Part shown: in pieces, positions 1 to 6,606 of the stretch
Layout: each line of letters opens with the position of its first letter
Position numbering within the stretch: position 1 is the stretch's first letter
Assembly: GCA_964598275.1 (NCBI GenBank)
Contig: CAZRAZ010000004.1
Coordinates: 1 to 24,271 of the forward strand
Direction of reading: 5' to 3'
From: JAHIEZ01 sp964598275
GTDB taxonomy: Bacteria > Patescibacteriota > Microgenomatia > UBA12405
Length of the DNA: 24,271 nucleotides
Program-made: the position numbers and the translations under genes
Notes under the pieces: model-generated
Told to the model about the DNA's origin: nothing
The model's database searches: none
What the model saw: the letters and a program-made list of their open reading frames with translations, nothing else

Positions 1-215
1 GTAGCGGAATTATCGGGATGAATGACAATCCAGATGTTTTTAGCAAAACCAGCCAAGGCTTCGTCAATAGAGTTGTCGATGATTTCGTTTAGACAGTGAT
101 GAAGGCCGGTGATGTCGGTGGAGCCAATGTACATGGCCGGTCTTTTTCGAACCGGTTGCAAACCTTCGAGAACGATAATTTGTTCACCGGTGTATTTATT
201 ATTGTTATCGGCCAT
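1..215 (-). CDS. gyrB: DNA gyrase subunit B, N-terminal fragment (3' end beyond window)
   Basis: GyrB is the ATPase subunit of type II topoisomerase, which with GyrA introduces negative supercoils. Translating the minus strand from the ATG at 215 gives 71 codons that run off the window edge. They begin MADNNNKYTGEQIIVLEGL and continue with the QPVRKRPAMYIGS segment and the GHKL ATPase N-box EIIDNSIDEALAG, where the Asn and Glu bind Mg-ATP. The usual family G in RPGMYIG is A here. ParE (topoisomerase IV) shares these motifs, so the call rests on gyrB being the commoner gene in small genomes; I put ParE second. The start is set by the only in-frame ATG before the conserved block. A weak extended -10-like element (TGATAAATC, 225-233) lies 9 nt upstream. 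Confidence 0.83.
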   Translation of the reverse strand, partial: MADNNNKYTGEQIIVLEGLQPVRKRPAMYIGSTDITGLHHCLNEIIDNSIDEALAGFAKNIWIVIHPDNSA

Positions 216-320
216 ATTTTGGATGATTTATCAATAATTCATTTTAACAAAGGAAATATAGCTTTACAACTAGCAAATACTGCCTAAGGTTGGGGAGATT
301 TTATGAGTGAATTTTTTGTA

Positions 321-348
321 AAAACAGGATCTAAAAAATGCCTGTTTT
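321..348 (-). terminator. Candidate terminator hairpin between the SpoU gene and gyrB
   Basis: AAAACAGG (321-328) pairs perfectly with CCTGTTTT (341-348). On the minus strand the stem is followed by a short T run, which fits a weak intrinsic terminator after the SpoU gene (stop at 365). A second inverted repeat, GATCTAAAA (328-336) with TTTTAGATC (357-365), shares bases with the first, so the two hairpins are mutually exclusive. Stems are AT-rich, so strength is uncertain. Confidence 0.45.
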
Positions 349-364
349 AAGGTATCTTTTAGAT

Positions 365-907
365 CTATTTTGCTTGTGTTTCTTGGGTAACAATAGAGTA
401 GGCTAGAACCGAGGCGGCAACCAAAACATTGAGTGATCGATTAACCCCATACATAGGGATTTCTACGGCAAAGTCACATTTTTTAAGGGTCTCATCCCCT
501 ACTCCGTCAGACTCGCTGCCTAAAACCAGGGCGGTTGGTTTTTTGTAGGAAGCTTGGCGATAGTCAATGCTTTTAGTGGATTGTTCGCAGGCGACTATTT
601 GATAACCTTGCTCTTTTAGCTTTTTTAGACAATCAGAGGTGGAGGAAAAATGCTGCCAAGGAATCCATTTCCAGGTGCCAACGGATGAGCGGTGAATTTT
701 GATGTTGGGAGGGGTGACGACAGGGCCACAAAGATAAATTTTTTGAGCGGCCACGGCATCGGCCAGGCGAAAAAAACAACCGATGTTGTAGGTGTCTAGC
801 ACATTATCTAAAACCAAAACAAAGGGGTGGCGTTTGACAAGTCGTTGCAGTTTTTTTGACTCCCCTACCCTGCTTTGTCTTAATTGATGAGAATTAAGTT
901 TGAGCAT
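365..907 (-). CDS. SpoU/TrmH-family RNA 2'-O-methyltransferase
   Basis: SPOUT-class enzymes of this family transfer a methyl group from S-adenosylmethionine to a ribose 2'-OH in tRNA or rRNA. The 180-aa product has the three SpoU motifs in order: NIGCFFRLADA (motif 1, catalytic Asn and Arg), LVLGSESDGV (motif 2), and IPMYGVNRSLNVLVAASVL (motif 3, knot and cofactor loop). It is a short form without the N-terminal substrate-binding domain of RlmB-type enzymes, so the target cannot be assigned (tRNA Gm18-like or rRNA). I chose the ATG at 907; a longer reading frame up to 1000 would overlap the thioredoxin-like gene and adds an Arg-rich, unconserved stretch. It lies 8 nt after that gene and is probably co-transcribed with it. 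Confidence 0.88.
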   Translation of the reverse strand: MLKLNSHQLRQSRVGESKKLQRLVKRHPFVLVLDNVLDTYNIGCFFRLADAVAAQKIYLCGPVVTPPNIKIHRSSVGTWKWIPWQHFSSTSDCLKKLKEQGYQIVACEQSTKSIDYRQASYKKPTALVLGSESDGVGDETLKKCDFAVEIPMYGVNRSLNVLVAASVLAYSIVTQETQAK

Positions 908-915
908 GTAAGAGT

Positions 916-1884
916 TTAGCAACCGCCGGCGGCGGGGGCGGCGGCAGGTTCGGGCAGTTCTGTTTTGCAATCGGCGGGAGCCTTGTTGAAGGCAGAGCAA
1001 ATTGCCTCTTTGATGACATTGGGAGTGCGGAATTTGTCTTGAGGGAAGCTTTTTTTGCCGATTTTCAAAGTGCCGGCACCGTCCTGTTTATAGGCAGATT
1101 CGGGAGGGAAATTTTGACCATTTAAGAGCAGGGCGGGAGAGCTGGTGATTTTATATTTTTCGGTGAGGGCAATTTCTTTTTCGATTAGATTAATGGCTTC
1201 CTGGTTGAAACACTCGGTGATTTGGCCGCTATCTAAACCGGCCTTATCGGCTTGTTCCTGCCAGCAGGTGTCGGCGTTTTGAGAATCACAAGTTGTATTA
1301 ACATTATCGACAAAATCCCACCAAAGTTTTTTATCTTTGGTTTGATTCCAAGCACAGATTTCGCGGATGTTCTGGTTGGCTTCGATCCGGCCGTGCAAGG
1401 AGGCATAATAGACTCCGGTGGAGGCCTTGATGTAGGCAGATTCGTCGGCGCAGGCGGCAAAATTACTAGTGATGGTCTTTTGACATTCGGCAAGAGTGGT
1501 AAAGTATTTGTTTTCGATATAAGCAGGACATTGGGCCACATCGCCGCTTCTAGCTTTGCAGTAAGTATCAAGATTATCGATTTTGTCAAAGATATATTGA
1601 GGTTTGATTTCTGCATTATTGCCAATTAGGTCGTAAACGGGACGAAGGATGTCTTCTATTTGATTACCGTAAGGACAAAAGCTCATGACAAAAAATTGAA
1701 GTTCGGGATTTTTGCTTTTTTCGACGATAAAACTATCGGCATCAGCGCCGGCGAGTTGACCATTGTTGCCTTTTGATTGACTGTAGGAAAGGCCGGAGTA
1801 AAAAGAGGTAAATGTAAGAAGCAGAGAAAAAAAGATAACAGATGCGGCGGGAACTTTGATGAATTTATTTTTGATTTTTAGCAT
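916..1884 (-). CDS. Secreted cysteine-rich thioredoxin/DsbA-like protein
   Basis: The 322-aa product starts with a basic segment and a hydrophobic helix (about residues 12-32), so it is exported or membrane-anchored. A thioredoxin-like fold follows: strand LQFFVMSFCPYG, with the motif Cys70-Pro-Tyr-Gly instead of CxxC, and the cis-Pro segment ITSSPALLLNG (Pro250). Between them is a long Cys-containing helical insertion. The protein has 12 cysteines and ends in a Pro/Ala tail with a terminal GGC. The arrangement resembles GILT- and DsbA-type thiol proteins, but with only one Cys at the usual active site a classical oxidase reaction is doubtful; it could be an isomerase, a mixed-disulfide carrier or a structural protein. 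It starts 6 nt after the ferredoxin gene, suggesting a redox operon. Function beyond thiol chemistry is inference. Confidence 0.72.
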   Translation of the reverse strand: MLKIKNKFIKVPAASVIFFSLLLTFTSFYSGLSYSQSKGNNGQLAGADADSFIVEKSKNPELQFFVMSFCPYGNQIEDILRPVYDLIGNNAEIKPQYIFDKIDNLDTYCKARSGDVAQCPAYIENKYFTTLAECQKTITSNFAACADESAYIKASTGVYYASLHGRIEANQNIREICAWNQTKDKKLWWDFVDNVNTTCDSQNADTCWQEQADKAGLDSGQITECFNQEAINLIEKEIALTEKYKITSSPALLLNGQNFPPESAYKQDGAGTLKIGKKSFPQDKFRTPNVIKEAICSAFNKAPADCKTELPEPAAAPAAGGC

Positions 1885-1890
1885 GTTGGT

Positions 1891-2076
1891 TTAATTTTTA
1901 ATAGAAATGGCAGCAACGGGACAAAGATCGAGCGATTGTTTGGTTTTGGTGGTAACTTCTGGATTTTTAACTACAGCTTTTTGGGTTTTTTGGTCAAATT
2001 CAAAAATGTCGGGATAAGTTTGAGTGCAAGTTTGGCAACCGATACATTTTTGCGGGTCGATGGCTATCTTTGACAT
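1891..2076 (-). CDS. Single-cluster [4Fe-4S] ferredoxin
   Basis: This 61-aa acidic protein carries the pattern CIGCQTC (C-x2-C-x2-C) near the N-terminus and a fourth cysteine in the LCPVAAI segment. That is the standard ligand set of a monocluster [4Fe-4S] ferredoxin; the pattern YPDIFEF after the third cysteine is typical of this group. It would shuttle single electrons at low potential in the cytoplasm; the partner is unknown. It sits directly upstream of the thioredoxin-like gene on the same strand. A near-perfect extended -10 (TGCTATAAT, 2083-2091) lies only 6 nt before the ATG and there is no Shine-Dalgarno sequence, so the mRNA is probably leaderless. Confidence 0.9.
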   Translation of the reverse strand: MSKIAIDPQKCIGCQTCTQTYPDIFEFDQKTQKAVVKNPEVTTKTKQSLDLCPVAAISIKN

Positions 2077-2082
2077 TTTTTC

Positions 2083-2091
2083 ATTATAGCA
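2083..2091 (-). promoter_or_regulatory. Extended -10 promoter of the ferredoxin gene
   Basis: On the minus strand this reads TGCTATAAT, a perfect -10 hexamer preceded by the TGn extension. The hexamer ends 6 nt before the ferredoxin ATG (2076), so transcription would start at or beside the start codon. No good -35 is visible, as expected for extended -10 promoters. Confidence 0.62.
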
Positions 2092-2093
2092 GA

Positions 2094-2588
2094 TTAAAGT
2101 TGTTTGTGAGTTTGGTTTAAAAAACGATTGGATTCGATAACGGCGTTTAAAACAATAGCAAGGCGATTTTCGGCATCAACAAGACTTAGCCTTTTTAGGT
2201 TTTTGGGGAAATAGTGGAAAATTTCATTACGACCATATTTCCAGCCATCCCAAAGAATTTCGGCTAATTCTTCGCCGGAATCGTGGATATCAGCCAGTTT
2301 TTGAAAGATAGAAAAACGTTTGAAGCGGAGAGAAGGATTTAGAGTTTTGCCGACACGAAAGCGGTCGCTTTCATGTTGCCACCGGTCGATTAGGCCGATT
2401 TTTAAAAAAAAATCTTTTAGATAGCCTTCGTAAGCTTTGGCGGCTGGGGCGACTAAAAAGGAATAATCATGGATAGAATCTTTTTTCAGATGAGCACGGA
2501 TGGTTTGGACGTCGGAAACTAAATTTTTTTGGGTGGCTGATAAACAAGCTTTGGCTTGGTTAAAAAGCTCTGGGGTAAGCTGGGTCAT
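2094..2588 (-). CDS. HEPN-domain protein (RnlA-like), putative RNase
   Basis: The 164-aa mostly helical protein contains the segment YGRNEIFHY, in which Arg120-Asn-x3-His125 matches the R-x4-6-H motif of HEPN ribonucleases, including the Asn that often follows the Arg. The upstream stretch AKAYEGYLKDFFLKIGLI resembles the segment preceding the HEPN core in RnlA-type toxins. HEPN proteins usually cut RNA in toxin-antitoxin and defence systems, but inactive and housekeeping versions exist. Its ATG overlaps the stop of the membrane-protein gene (ATGA), so the two are translationally coupled. No canonical antitoxin (nucleotidyltransferase MNT, RnlB) lies next to it. The toxin role is inference; the family call rests on the motif and helical pattern. 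Confidence 0.6.
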   Translation of the reverse strand: MTQLTPELFNQAKACLSATQKNLVSDVQTIRAHLKKDSIHDYSFLVAPAAKAYEGYLKDFFLKIGLIDRWQHESDRFRVGKTLNPSLRFKRFSIFQKLADIHDSGEELAEILWDGWKYGRNEIFHYFPKNLKRLSLVDAENRLAIVLNAVIESNRFLNQTHKQL

Positions 2589-3148
2589 GTGGTTAATTTA
2601 ATCAGACCAAAAAGGAAGATAAGATTAAAAAGAAAAAAGGTCAAAAGATAGTGAGGTAAAAATTGTTGGGGCAGTTGTTTGATTTCGCGGGCAAAAAGCC
2701 AATTTTGCAGATGCCGAGGTTGGTGGCGGAAGTCGACAATTTGGTCGGTTAAGAGGTGGATGTTTAGGGCGATGGCAAAAGCGGAGGCAAAAACACTATC
2801 GGAAGAACTGATGATAAAAAGGGTGGTGAGGGTAAGGACTATTTGGAAGAAATAGTGATGAAAGATGAGATCAGTGTGGTTTTTGTGGGTTTTTTCTAAA
2901 AGTTTAATAAGAGCTAAAAAATTTCTTTGTTTTAGTAATTGTTGGGCTTGGCGGGATTCTGGTAAGGCGGGGTGAAGAAAGAGCCAATAGATAAGATGGT
3001 CTGAATCGAGGAAAAAAGAGCCCCAGAGGAAGCCAAAAAACAAATAGGTAAATTGATACCAGGCAACATTTTCCAAAAACCAGAAAAGAGAGATTAAGCA
3101 AAAAATTAGAAACAGAGGGGTAAGGTGGTATTTTAGTTCGGATTTCAC
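2585..3148 (-). CDS. Multi-pass membrane protein with D-x-D-H motif, function unknown
   Basis: The roughly 187-aa product has several hydrophobic helices (two near the N-terminus, one at FFQIVLTLTTLFII, a final one at the C-terminus). Conserved-looking polar residues are placed as in a metal site: LDSDHLIYW in an early helix, a DLIFHHYF segment, and NIHLLTDQIVDF. This layout is reminiscent of YdjM/LexA-regulated inner-membrane hydrolases, but I cannot confirm the family. The frame is open to 3439, but that part overlaps macB and is not protein-like. The likely start is GTG at 3148, 16 nt after the macB stop; no clear Shine-Dalgarno supports it. It is the fourth gene of the macA-ATPase-macB run and is coupled to the HEPN gene by an ATGA overlap. 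Confidence 0.62.
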   Translation of the reverse strand: MKSELKYHLTPLFLIFCLISLFWFLENVAWYQFTYLFFGFLWGSFFLDSDHLIYWLFLHPALPESRQAQQLLKQRNFLALIKLLEKTHKNHTDLIFHHYFFQIVLTLTTLFIISSSDSVFASAFAIALNIHLLTDQIVDFRHQPRHLQNWLFAREIKQLPQQFLPHYLLTFFLFNLIFLFGLIKLTT

Positions 3149-3164
3149 AATTAATGATAGCAGA

Positions 3165-4466
3165 CTATTCGTAACGGAGGGCTTCGATGGGATTGAGTTT
3201 GCTGGCTTTGATGGCGGGGGCGACGCCAAAGATAATGCCAACCAAGGAAGAAACGGAGACGGATAAGAAGACAGAGTTGAGGGTGACTTTGGCGGGAAAA
3301 AAATTATTGATGGCCAGAGCGCCAAGGGAACCCAAGAAAATGCCAATGATGTCGCCAACGGCAGAGAGAATGACAGCCTCGAAAAGAAATTGAGTGAGGA
3401 TGGCGCGGGGATAAGCGCCGACGGCTTTGCGCAGACCAATTTCGCGGGTGCGTTCGGTAACCGAAACTAACATGATGTTCATGATGCCGATACCGCCAAC
3501 TACCAAAGAGATGGCGGCGATACCGGCCAGAGCGACGGTCAGAGTGCCCAAGATACTATTAATGCTGTCTAAAATTTGGCTTTGATCGATAACGGAGAAG
3601 GCATCTTCGTCGTAGCGGTCAAGCATTAATTTTTCTGCCTGTTTTTTGACCGGATCAATGGCATCTTTACTGTTGGCAGAAATAACAATTGATTGAATGT
3701 TTTGATTGCCAATGAGGTTATAACCAATATCAAGGGGAACATAGACATAGCTGTTAAAATCGGGACCGCCGGCGCCACTACCTTGTTTTTTCATAACGCC
3801 AATGATTTTAAGACTTTTGCCCTTGACGATAATAGATCGACCGAGAGGATTACCATATTCAAAAAGATCATCGGCAATTTGAGAACCCAAGACGACCACT
3901 TTGGCATTTTTTGTTTGTTCTTGGCTGGTAAACCAGCGACCACTGCCTTCCGGCGGACTTTGACGCATGGCCGCGGCATATTGATAGTCGGTGACAATAA
4001 GGTTGGCGTCGACGATTTTATCGCCATATTTAACGGAGGCGAAGGCTTGACTCATGGGGGTAACATAGTCGGTTTGTTGAAGGTTTTTTTTGAGATAATC
4101 TAAATCTTTTTGGCTGAAAGTAACGGTGGTTTGACCGGCTTCACGGTTTAAACCACCGTTGCGGTTGAAGATTTTGCCGGGGGAGATATAAATGGTGTTT
4201 GAGCCTAATGATTCGAACTGCTGATTGACATAGTCCTTAAGACCGTTGCCGATAGAAATCAGGAGAATGACGGAACTAACGCCAATAATGATGCCAAGTG
4301 AAGTTAAAAGAGTGCGAATTTTATTTTTTGAGATGGCATGGAGACTTGATCGAAAAAGATCGGCAAGTGAGGGTTTGATTTTTAATCCAGATATTAATCT
4401 GGACTTTCCGTCCATTAGGCTGGATTTCGCTTTGTTTGACGTGGAGCTCAACGCTTTGCTTAGCAT
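3165..4466 (-). CDS. MacB/FtsX-type ABC transporter permease
   Basis: The 433-aa permease belongs to the MacB family, which with an ATPase and a MacA-like adaptor moves peptides, macrolides or lipoproteins outward by a mechanotransmission mechanism. Residues from about 34 on are canonical: SLADLFRSSLHAISKNKIR, a first TM helix (LGIIIGVSSVILLISIG), a long extracytoplasmic MacB_PCD domain (about 75-300), then three FtsX-type TM helices with VGGIGIMNIMLVSVTERTRE and the terminal NPIEALRYE. The first ~33 residues are unusual for the family and are encoded by palindromic repeat DNA (see 4386-4425). The start codon overlaps the end of the ATPase gene by 7 nt. There is no evidence of an outer membrane in CPR cells, so this is likely a Gram-positive-style exporter. 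Confidence 0.9.
   Translation of the reverse strand: MLSKALSSTSNKAKSSLMDGKSRLISGLKIKPSLADLFRSSLHAISKNKIRTLLTSLGIIIGVSSVILLISIGNGLKDYVNQQFESLGSNTIYISPGKIFNRNGGLNREAGQTTVTFSQKDLDYLKKNLQQTDYVTPMSQAFASVKYGDKIVDANLIVTDYQYAAAMRQSPPEGSGRWFTSQEQTKNAKVVVLGSQIADDLFEYGNPLGRSIIVKGKSLKIIGVMKKQGSGAGGPDFNSYVYVPLDIGYNLIGNQNIQSIVISANSKDAIDPVKKQAEKLMLDRYDEDAFSVIDQSQILDSINSILGTLTVALAGIAAISLVVGGIGIMNIMLVSVTERTREIGLRKAVGAYPRAILTQFLFEAVILSAVGDIIGIFLGSLGALAINNFFPAKVTLNSVFLSVSVSSLVGIIFGVAPAIKASKLNPIEALRYE
4386..4425. repeat. Clustered short palindromes in the 5' end of the macB-like gene
   Basis: TCCAGAT/ATCTGGA (4386-4392 with 4397-4403) forms a 7-bp stem. It is followed by GGAC/GTCC (4401-4404 with 4410-4413) and TCCA/TGGA (4411-4414 with 4421-4424). 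The region is translated as part of the atypical N-terminal extension of the permease. The tail GGATTTCGCTTTG resembles GGATTTCGCTTCG in the tRNA-pth spacer (7051-7063). Confidence 0.5.
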
Positions 4467-5176
4467 TCTTTTAATTTTAATATTTGACCGTCTTTGAGAA
4501 CGATCATTCTTTGGGCGATTTTGGCCAGTTTTAGATCGTGAGTAACCATAACAATAGTATTGCCTTCGGTGTGAAGATTTTGCAAAATTTTCATGATTTC
4601 GAGACCGGATTTGCTATCTAGATTGCCAGTGGGTTCGTCGGCTAAAATGATTTTGGGAGAGTTGATTAAAGCCCGGGCAATGGCGACCCGTTGTTGTTCG
4701 CCGCCGGAAAGCTGGGCGGGGGTGTTTTTAAGTTTGTCAGAGAGATTGACTTTGGCAAGCATGTTGACAGCCAGGCTTTGGTGATTTTTTTTGGCGATGT
4801 CAGAATAGAGCAGGGGCAGAGTCACATTTTCGACCGAAGAAGTTTTGGCCAAAAGATTAAATTGCTGAAAGACAAAACCGATTTTTTGATTTCTAAGATG
4901 AGCCAGCTGATTTTCCTGAAGAGATGAAGTGTCGTTTCCTTCCAGAAAGATTTGACCGGATGAAGCGGTATCGAGGAGGCCAATTAGATGCATAAGGGTG
5001 GATTTGCCGGAGCCGGAAGCGCCGGTGATAGAAACAAACTCGCCCTTGTTGATGGTCAAGCTTATATCTTTGAGAGCATAGAAAAGACCGTTGCCGCTCT
5101 GATAAGTTTTGCTGACCTTTTCCAATTTTAAAACGGGGATCTTTACTTTACCTTTTTTTGATGACGATTTGATCAT
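4460..5176 (-). CDS. ABC transporter ATPase, MacB/LolD type
   Basis: This is the cytoplasmic nucleotide-binding subunit that energises the adjacent permease. The 238-aa protein shows every expected motif: Walker A GASGSGKST (52-60), Q-loop FVFQQFNLL (Gln104/105), signature LSGGEQQRVAIARAL (156-170), Walker B with IILADEPTGNLDS (catalytic Glu181), and the switch VTHD (His213). The EPTGNLDS form is typical of the LolD/MacB/FtsE subgroup, which work with FtsX-like permeases. It overlaps the adaptor gene upstream by 29 nt and the permease downstream by 7 nt, so the three are one operon. The substrate cannot be read from sequence. Confidence 0.93.
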   Translation of the reverse strand: MIKSSSKKGKVKIPVLKLEKVSKTYQSGNGLFYALKDISLTINKGEFVSITGASGSGKSTLMHLIGLLDTASSGQIFLEGNDTSSLQENQLAHLRNQKIGFVFQQFNLLAKTSSVENVTLPLLYSDIAKKNHQSLAVNMLAKVNLSDKLKNTPAQLSGGEQQRVAIARALINSPKIILADEPTGNLDSKSGLEIMKILQNLHTEGNTIVMVTHDLKLAKIAQRMIVLKDGQILKLKEC

Positions 5177-6206
5177 TTTTATCGATTCCTTTGGTGATTT
5201 CTATAAAATCGTCTGATTCGATGCCGGTTTCTATCTGTCTTTCTTCCAGTTGGTCTTTTTTGCCCTTGATCAGGACATACTTTTGGTTTTCCTGTTGAAT
5301 AATGGCTTCGATGGGGAGGGTAAGGGTGCTTGACTGTTCGTCAAGGATAATGGTGGCGTCACCGTTCATGCCCAAGCGATAAAGAAGATTTTGGTTATCA
5401 AGATCAAGTTTGAAACGGATATCATAAACGACCGAACTTTGACCGGAAAGTGGAGTAAAAGAAATGTAACTAACCGAGGAATCGAAAGTTTTGTCGGGAA
5501 AACTGTCGATGGTAATTTTGGCCGCTTGGTCAAGACTGACATTGATAACATCTTCTTCGTCGATTTGGGCGCCAAAAAAGAGATTTTCGGGATCGATAAC
5601 GGTAAAAACAGCAGTAGCGGGAGTGATATTGACACCGGCAAAGGGTTGGTCGATATTGGTAACAACACCGGCGATAGGGGTGGTTAAAGTGGCGTATTTT
5701 AGAGTGATTTCCTGAAGTTCGTAGTCAAGGACGGTTTTGTTGAGAGCATACTGGGATCGGTCTAGAATGCGTTGAATTTCGTCAGTGACCAGGTAATTTT
5801 CTCTGGTTTGGCGGTATTCGTCCTGAACGTCGTTAAAATCATGCAGACCGGTCAGATAATCATTTAGTTCCTTTTCCAGGGTCTTTTTAAGCTCGCGTTG
5901 ATCAAGAGAGGCAAGGGCTTGGCCTTTTTTGACTCTATCCCCTACTTTGACGCCGACCCAGGCAAGACGGCCGGAGGTTTGGAATTTTAAATCGGCACGA
6001 TTGTCAGCGTCAATTTGGCCGGTTAAAGTAATTTCCTTTTTGATGTCACTAACGGTGGGGGTAATTAGTCGGTCTTCTTTGGAATTATAGGTGAGGTTGT
6101 CGGGTTTGCCGAGTTTTGGCAGAGCATAGATACGGCTAAAGACGGGTAGTAAAAAGGCAAGGGCCAGTAAGGTGAAAAGGACAAATTTTTGAGGCTTAAG
6201 CTTCAT
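5148..6206 (-). CDS. MacA/HlyD-type membrane fusion (adaptor) protein
   Basis: The 352-aa product begins with a single N-terminal hydrophobic anchor (about residues 9-28), then a lipoyl/barrel-sandwich half (LKFQTSGRLAWVGVKVGDRV, then KKGQALASLDQ). A helical hairpin region follows (about 115-175) and then the second lipoyl half with TLTTPIAGVVTNIDQPFAG. Beta-barrel and membrane-proximal domains complete it. This is the classical order of periplasmic or extracytoplasmic adaptor proteins (RND_mfp/HlyD_D23). It would connect the permease to the outside or capture the substrate. The hairpin is short compared with proteobacterial MacA, as expected when no TolC is needed. It is the first gene of the operon, with an extended -10 16 nt upstream. 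Confidence 0.88.
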   Translation of the reverse strand: MKLKPQKFVLFTLLALAFLLPVFSRIYALPKLGKPDNLTYNSKEDRLITPTVSDIKKEITLTGQIDADNRADLKFQTSGRLAWVGVKVGDRVKKGQALASLDQRELKKTLEKELNDYLTGLHDFNDVQDEYRQTRENYLVTDEIQRILDRSQYALNKTVLDYELQEITLKYATLTTPIAGVVTNIDQPFAGVNITPATAVFTVIDPENLFFGAQIDEEDVINVSLDQAAKITIDSFPDKTFDSSVSYISFTPLSGQSSVVYDIRFKLDLDNQNLLYRLGMNGDATIILDEQSSTLTLPIEAIIQQENQKYVLIKGKKDQLEERQIETGIESDDFIEITKGIDKNDQIVIKKR

Positions 6207-6222
6207 AAGGGTATTGTTTTAT

Positions 6223-6231
6223 AGTATAACA
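6223..6231 (-). promoter_or_regulatory. Extended -10 promoter of the macA-ATPase-macB operon
   Basis: The minus strand reads TGTTATACT, i.e. TGn followed by a 5/6 match to TATAAT, 16 nt before the adaptor ATG (6206). No convincing -35. It lies in the only spacer (6207-6244) between the operon and the preceding gene. Confidence 0.45.
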
Positions 6232-6244
6232 AAACCAGCTTTAT

Positions 6245-6544
6245 TTATGAGTTGTTTTTAAGTTGTTTTAGTTTCCACATGAATAGTTTGTAGGGAGTTT
6301 TAATGGTGCCGGGGGTTTGGTCTTTGACGAAGGCGCGGGCGGTTTCGAGGACTTGGCGATTAGTGGTTTTAGCCAGACGGATGTAGAGGGAACGATTTTT
6401 CCAATCACGCAGTTCTTTTGCCAATTCTAGACCGTAGGCTTGAAATTCTTTTTTGACGTATTTTTGGCGGCCAAGCATGGTCTGTTTAAACAGGGCCATT
6501 TGATCTTTAAGAGAACTGGGTTGATCTTGACGAGAGGAAAGCAT
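6245..6544 (-). CDS. Conserved-looking small basic protein, unknown function
   Basis: This 99-aa protein is rich in Lys, Arg and Gln, has no signal peptide or membrane helix, and is predicted by eye to be mostly alpha-helical. The middle segment (KKEFQAYGLELAKELRDWKN) looks amphipathic and could form a coiled coil or nucleic-acid-binding helix. I do not recognise a family. The start at 6544 is supported by an extended -10 element (TGCTAAAAT, 6550-6558) placed 5 nt upstream, the same arrangement as several other genes here. It stands between the GIY-YIG gene and the efflux operon, with its own apparent promoter. Codon use matches its neighbours, so it is probably a real gene. Confidence 0.65.
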   Translation of the reverse strand: MLSSRQDQPSSLKDQMALFKQTMLGRQKYVKKEFQAYGLELAKELRDWKNRSLYIRLAKTTNRQVLETARAFVKDQTPGTIKTPYKLFMWKLKQLKNNS

Positions 6545-6547
6545 GGT

Positions 6548-6598
6548 CTATTTTAGCAATTGTTGGTTTAGGGACAGGTGGAGGAGGGATTTGACCAT
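6548..6598 (-). CDS. Possible 16-codon leader peptide ORF upstream of the 99-aa gene
   Basis: A short frame runs from ATG at 6598 to TAG at 6550-6548 and encodes MVKSLLHLSLNQQLLK. It has the same upstream arrangement as the following gene: TGCTAAAAT (6604-6612) lies 5 nt before its ATG, and its stop overlaps the -10 element of the next gene (6550-6558). It could be a translated leader or simply a decayed duplicate of the promoter-start unit. Nothing supports a function for the peptide. Confidence 0.25.
   Translation of the reverse strand: MVKSLLHLSLNQQLLK
6550..6558 (-). promoter_or_regulatory. Extended -10 promoter of the 99-aa gene
   Basis: The minus strand reads TGCTAAAAT, 5 nt upstream of the ATG at 6544. 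An identical nonamer lies at 6604-6612 in front of the 16-codon ORF, so the promoter-like unit is present twice 54 bp apart. Confidence 0.5.
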
Positions 6599-6606
6599 AG
6601 ATTATT

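Noticed and set aside
908..1000. N-terminal extension of the SpoU gene to ATG 1000
   Set aside because: It overlaps the thioredoxin-like gene and is an Arg-rich, unconserved shadow; ATG 907 starts just ahead of the conserved region.
1252..1629. 125-codon open frame on plus inside the thioredoxin-like gene
   Set aside because: Antisense shadow caused by the compositional bias of the coding strand; no motif or start signal.
3149..3439. N-terminal extension of the membrane-protein frame over macB
   Set aside because: Ser/Pro/Leu-rich antisense-like or off-frame text inside the macB gene; GTG 3148 fits the membrane protein.
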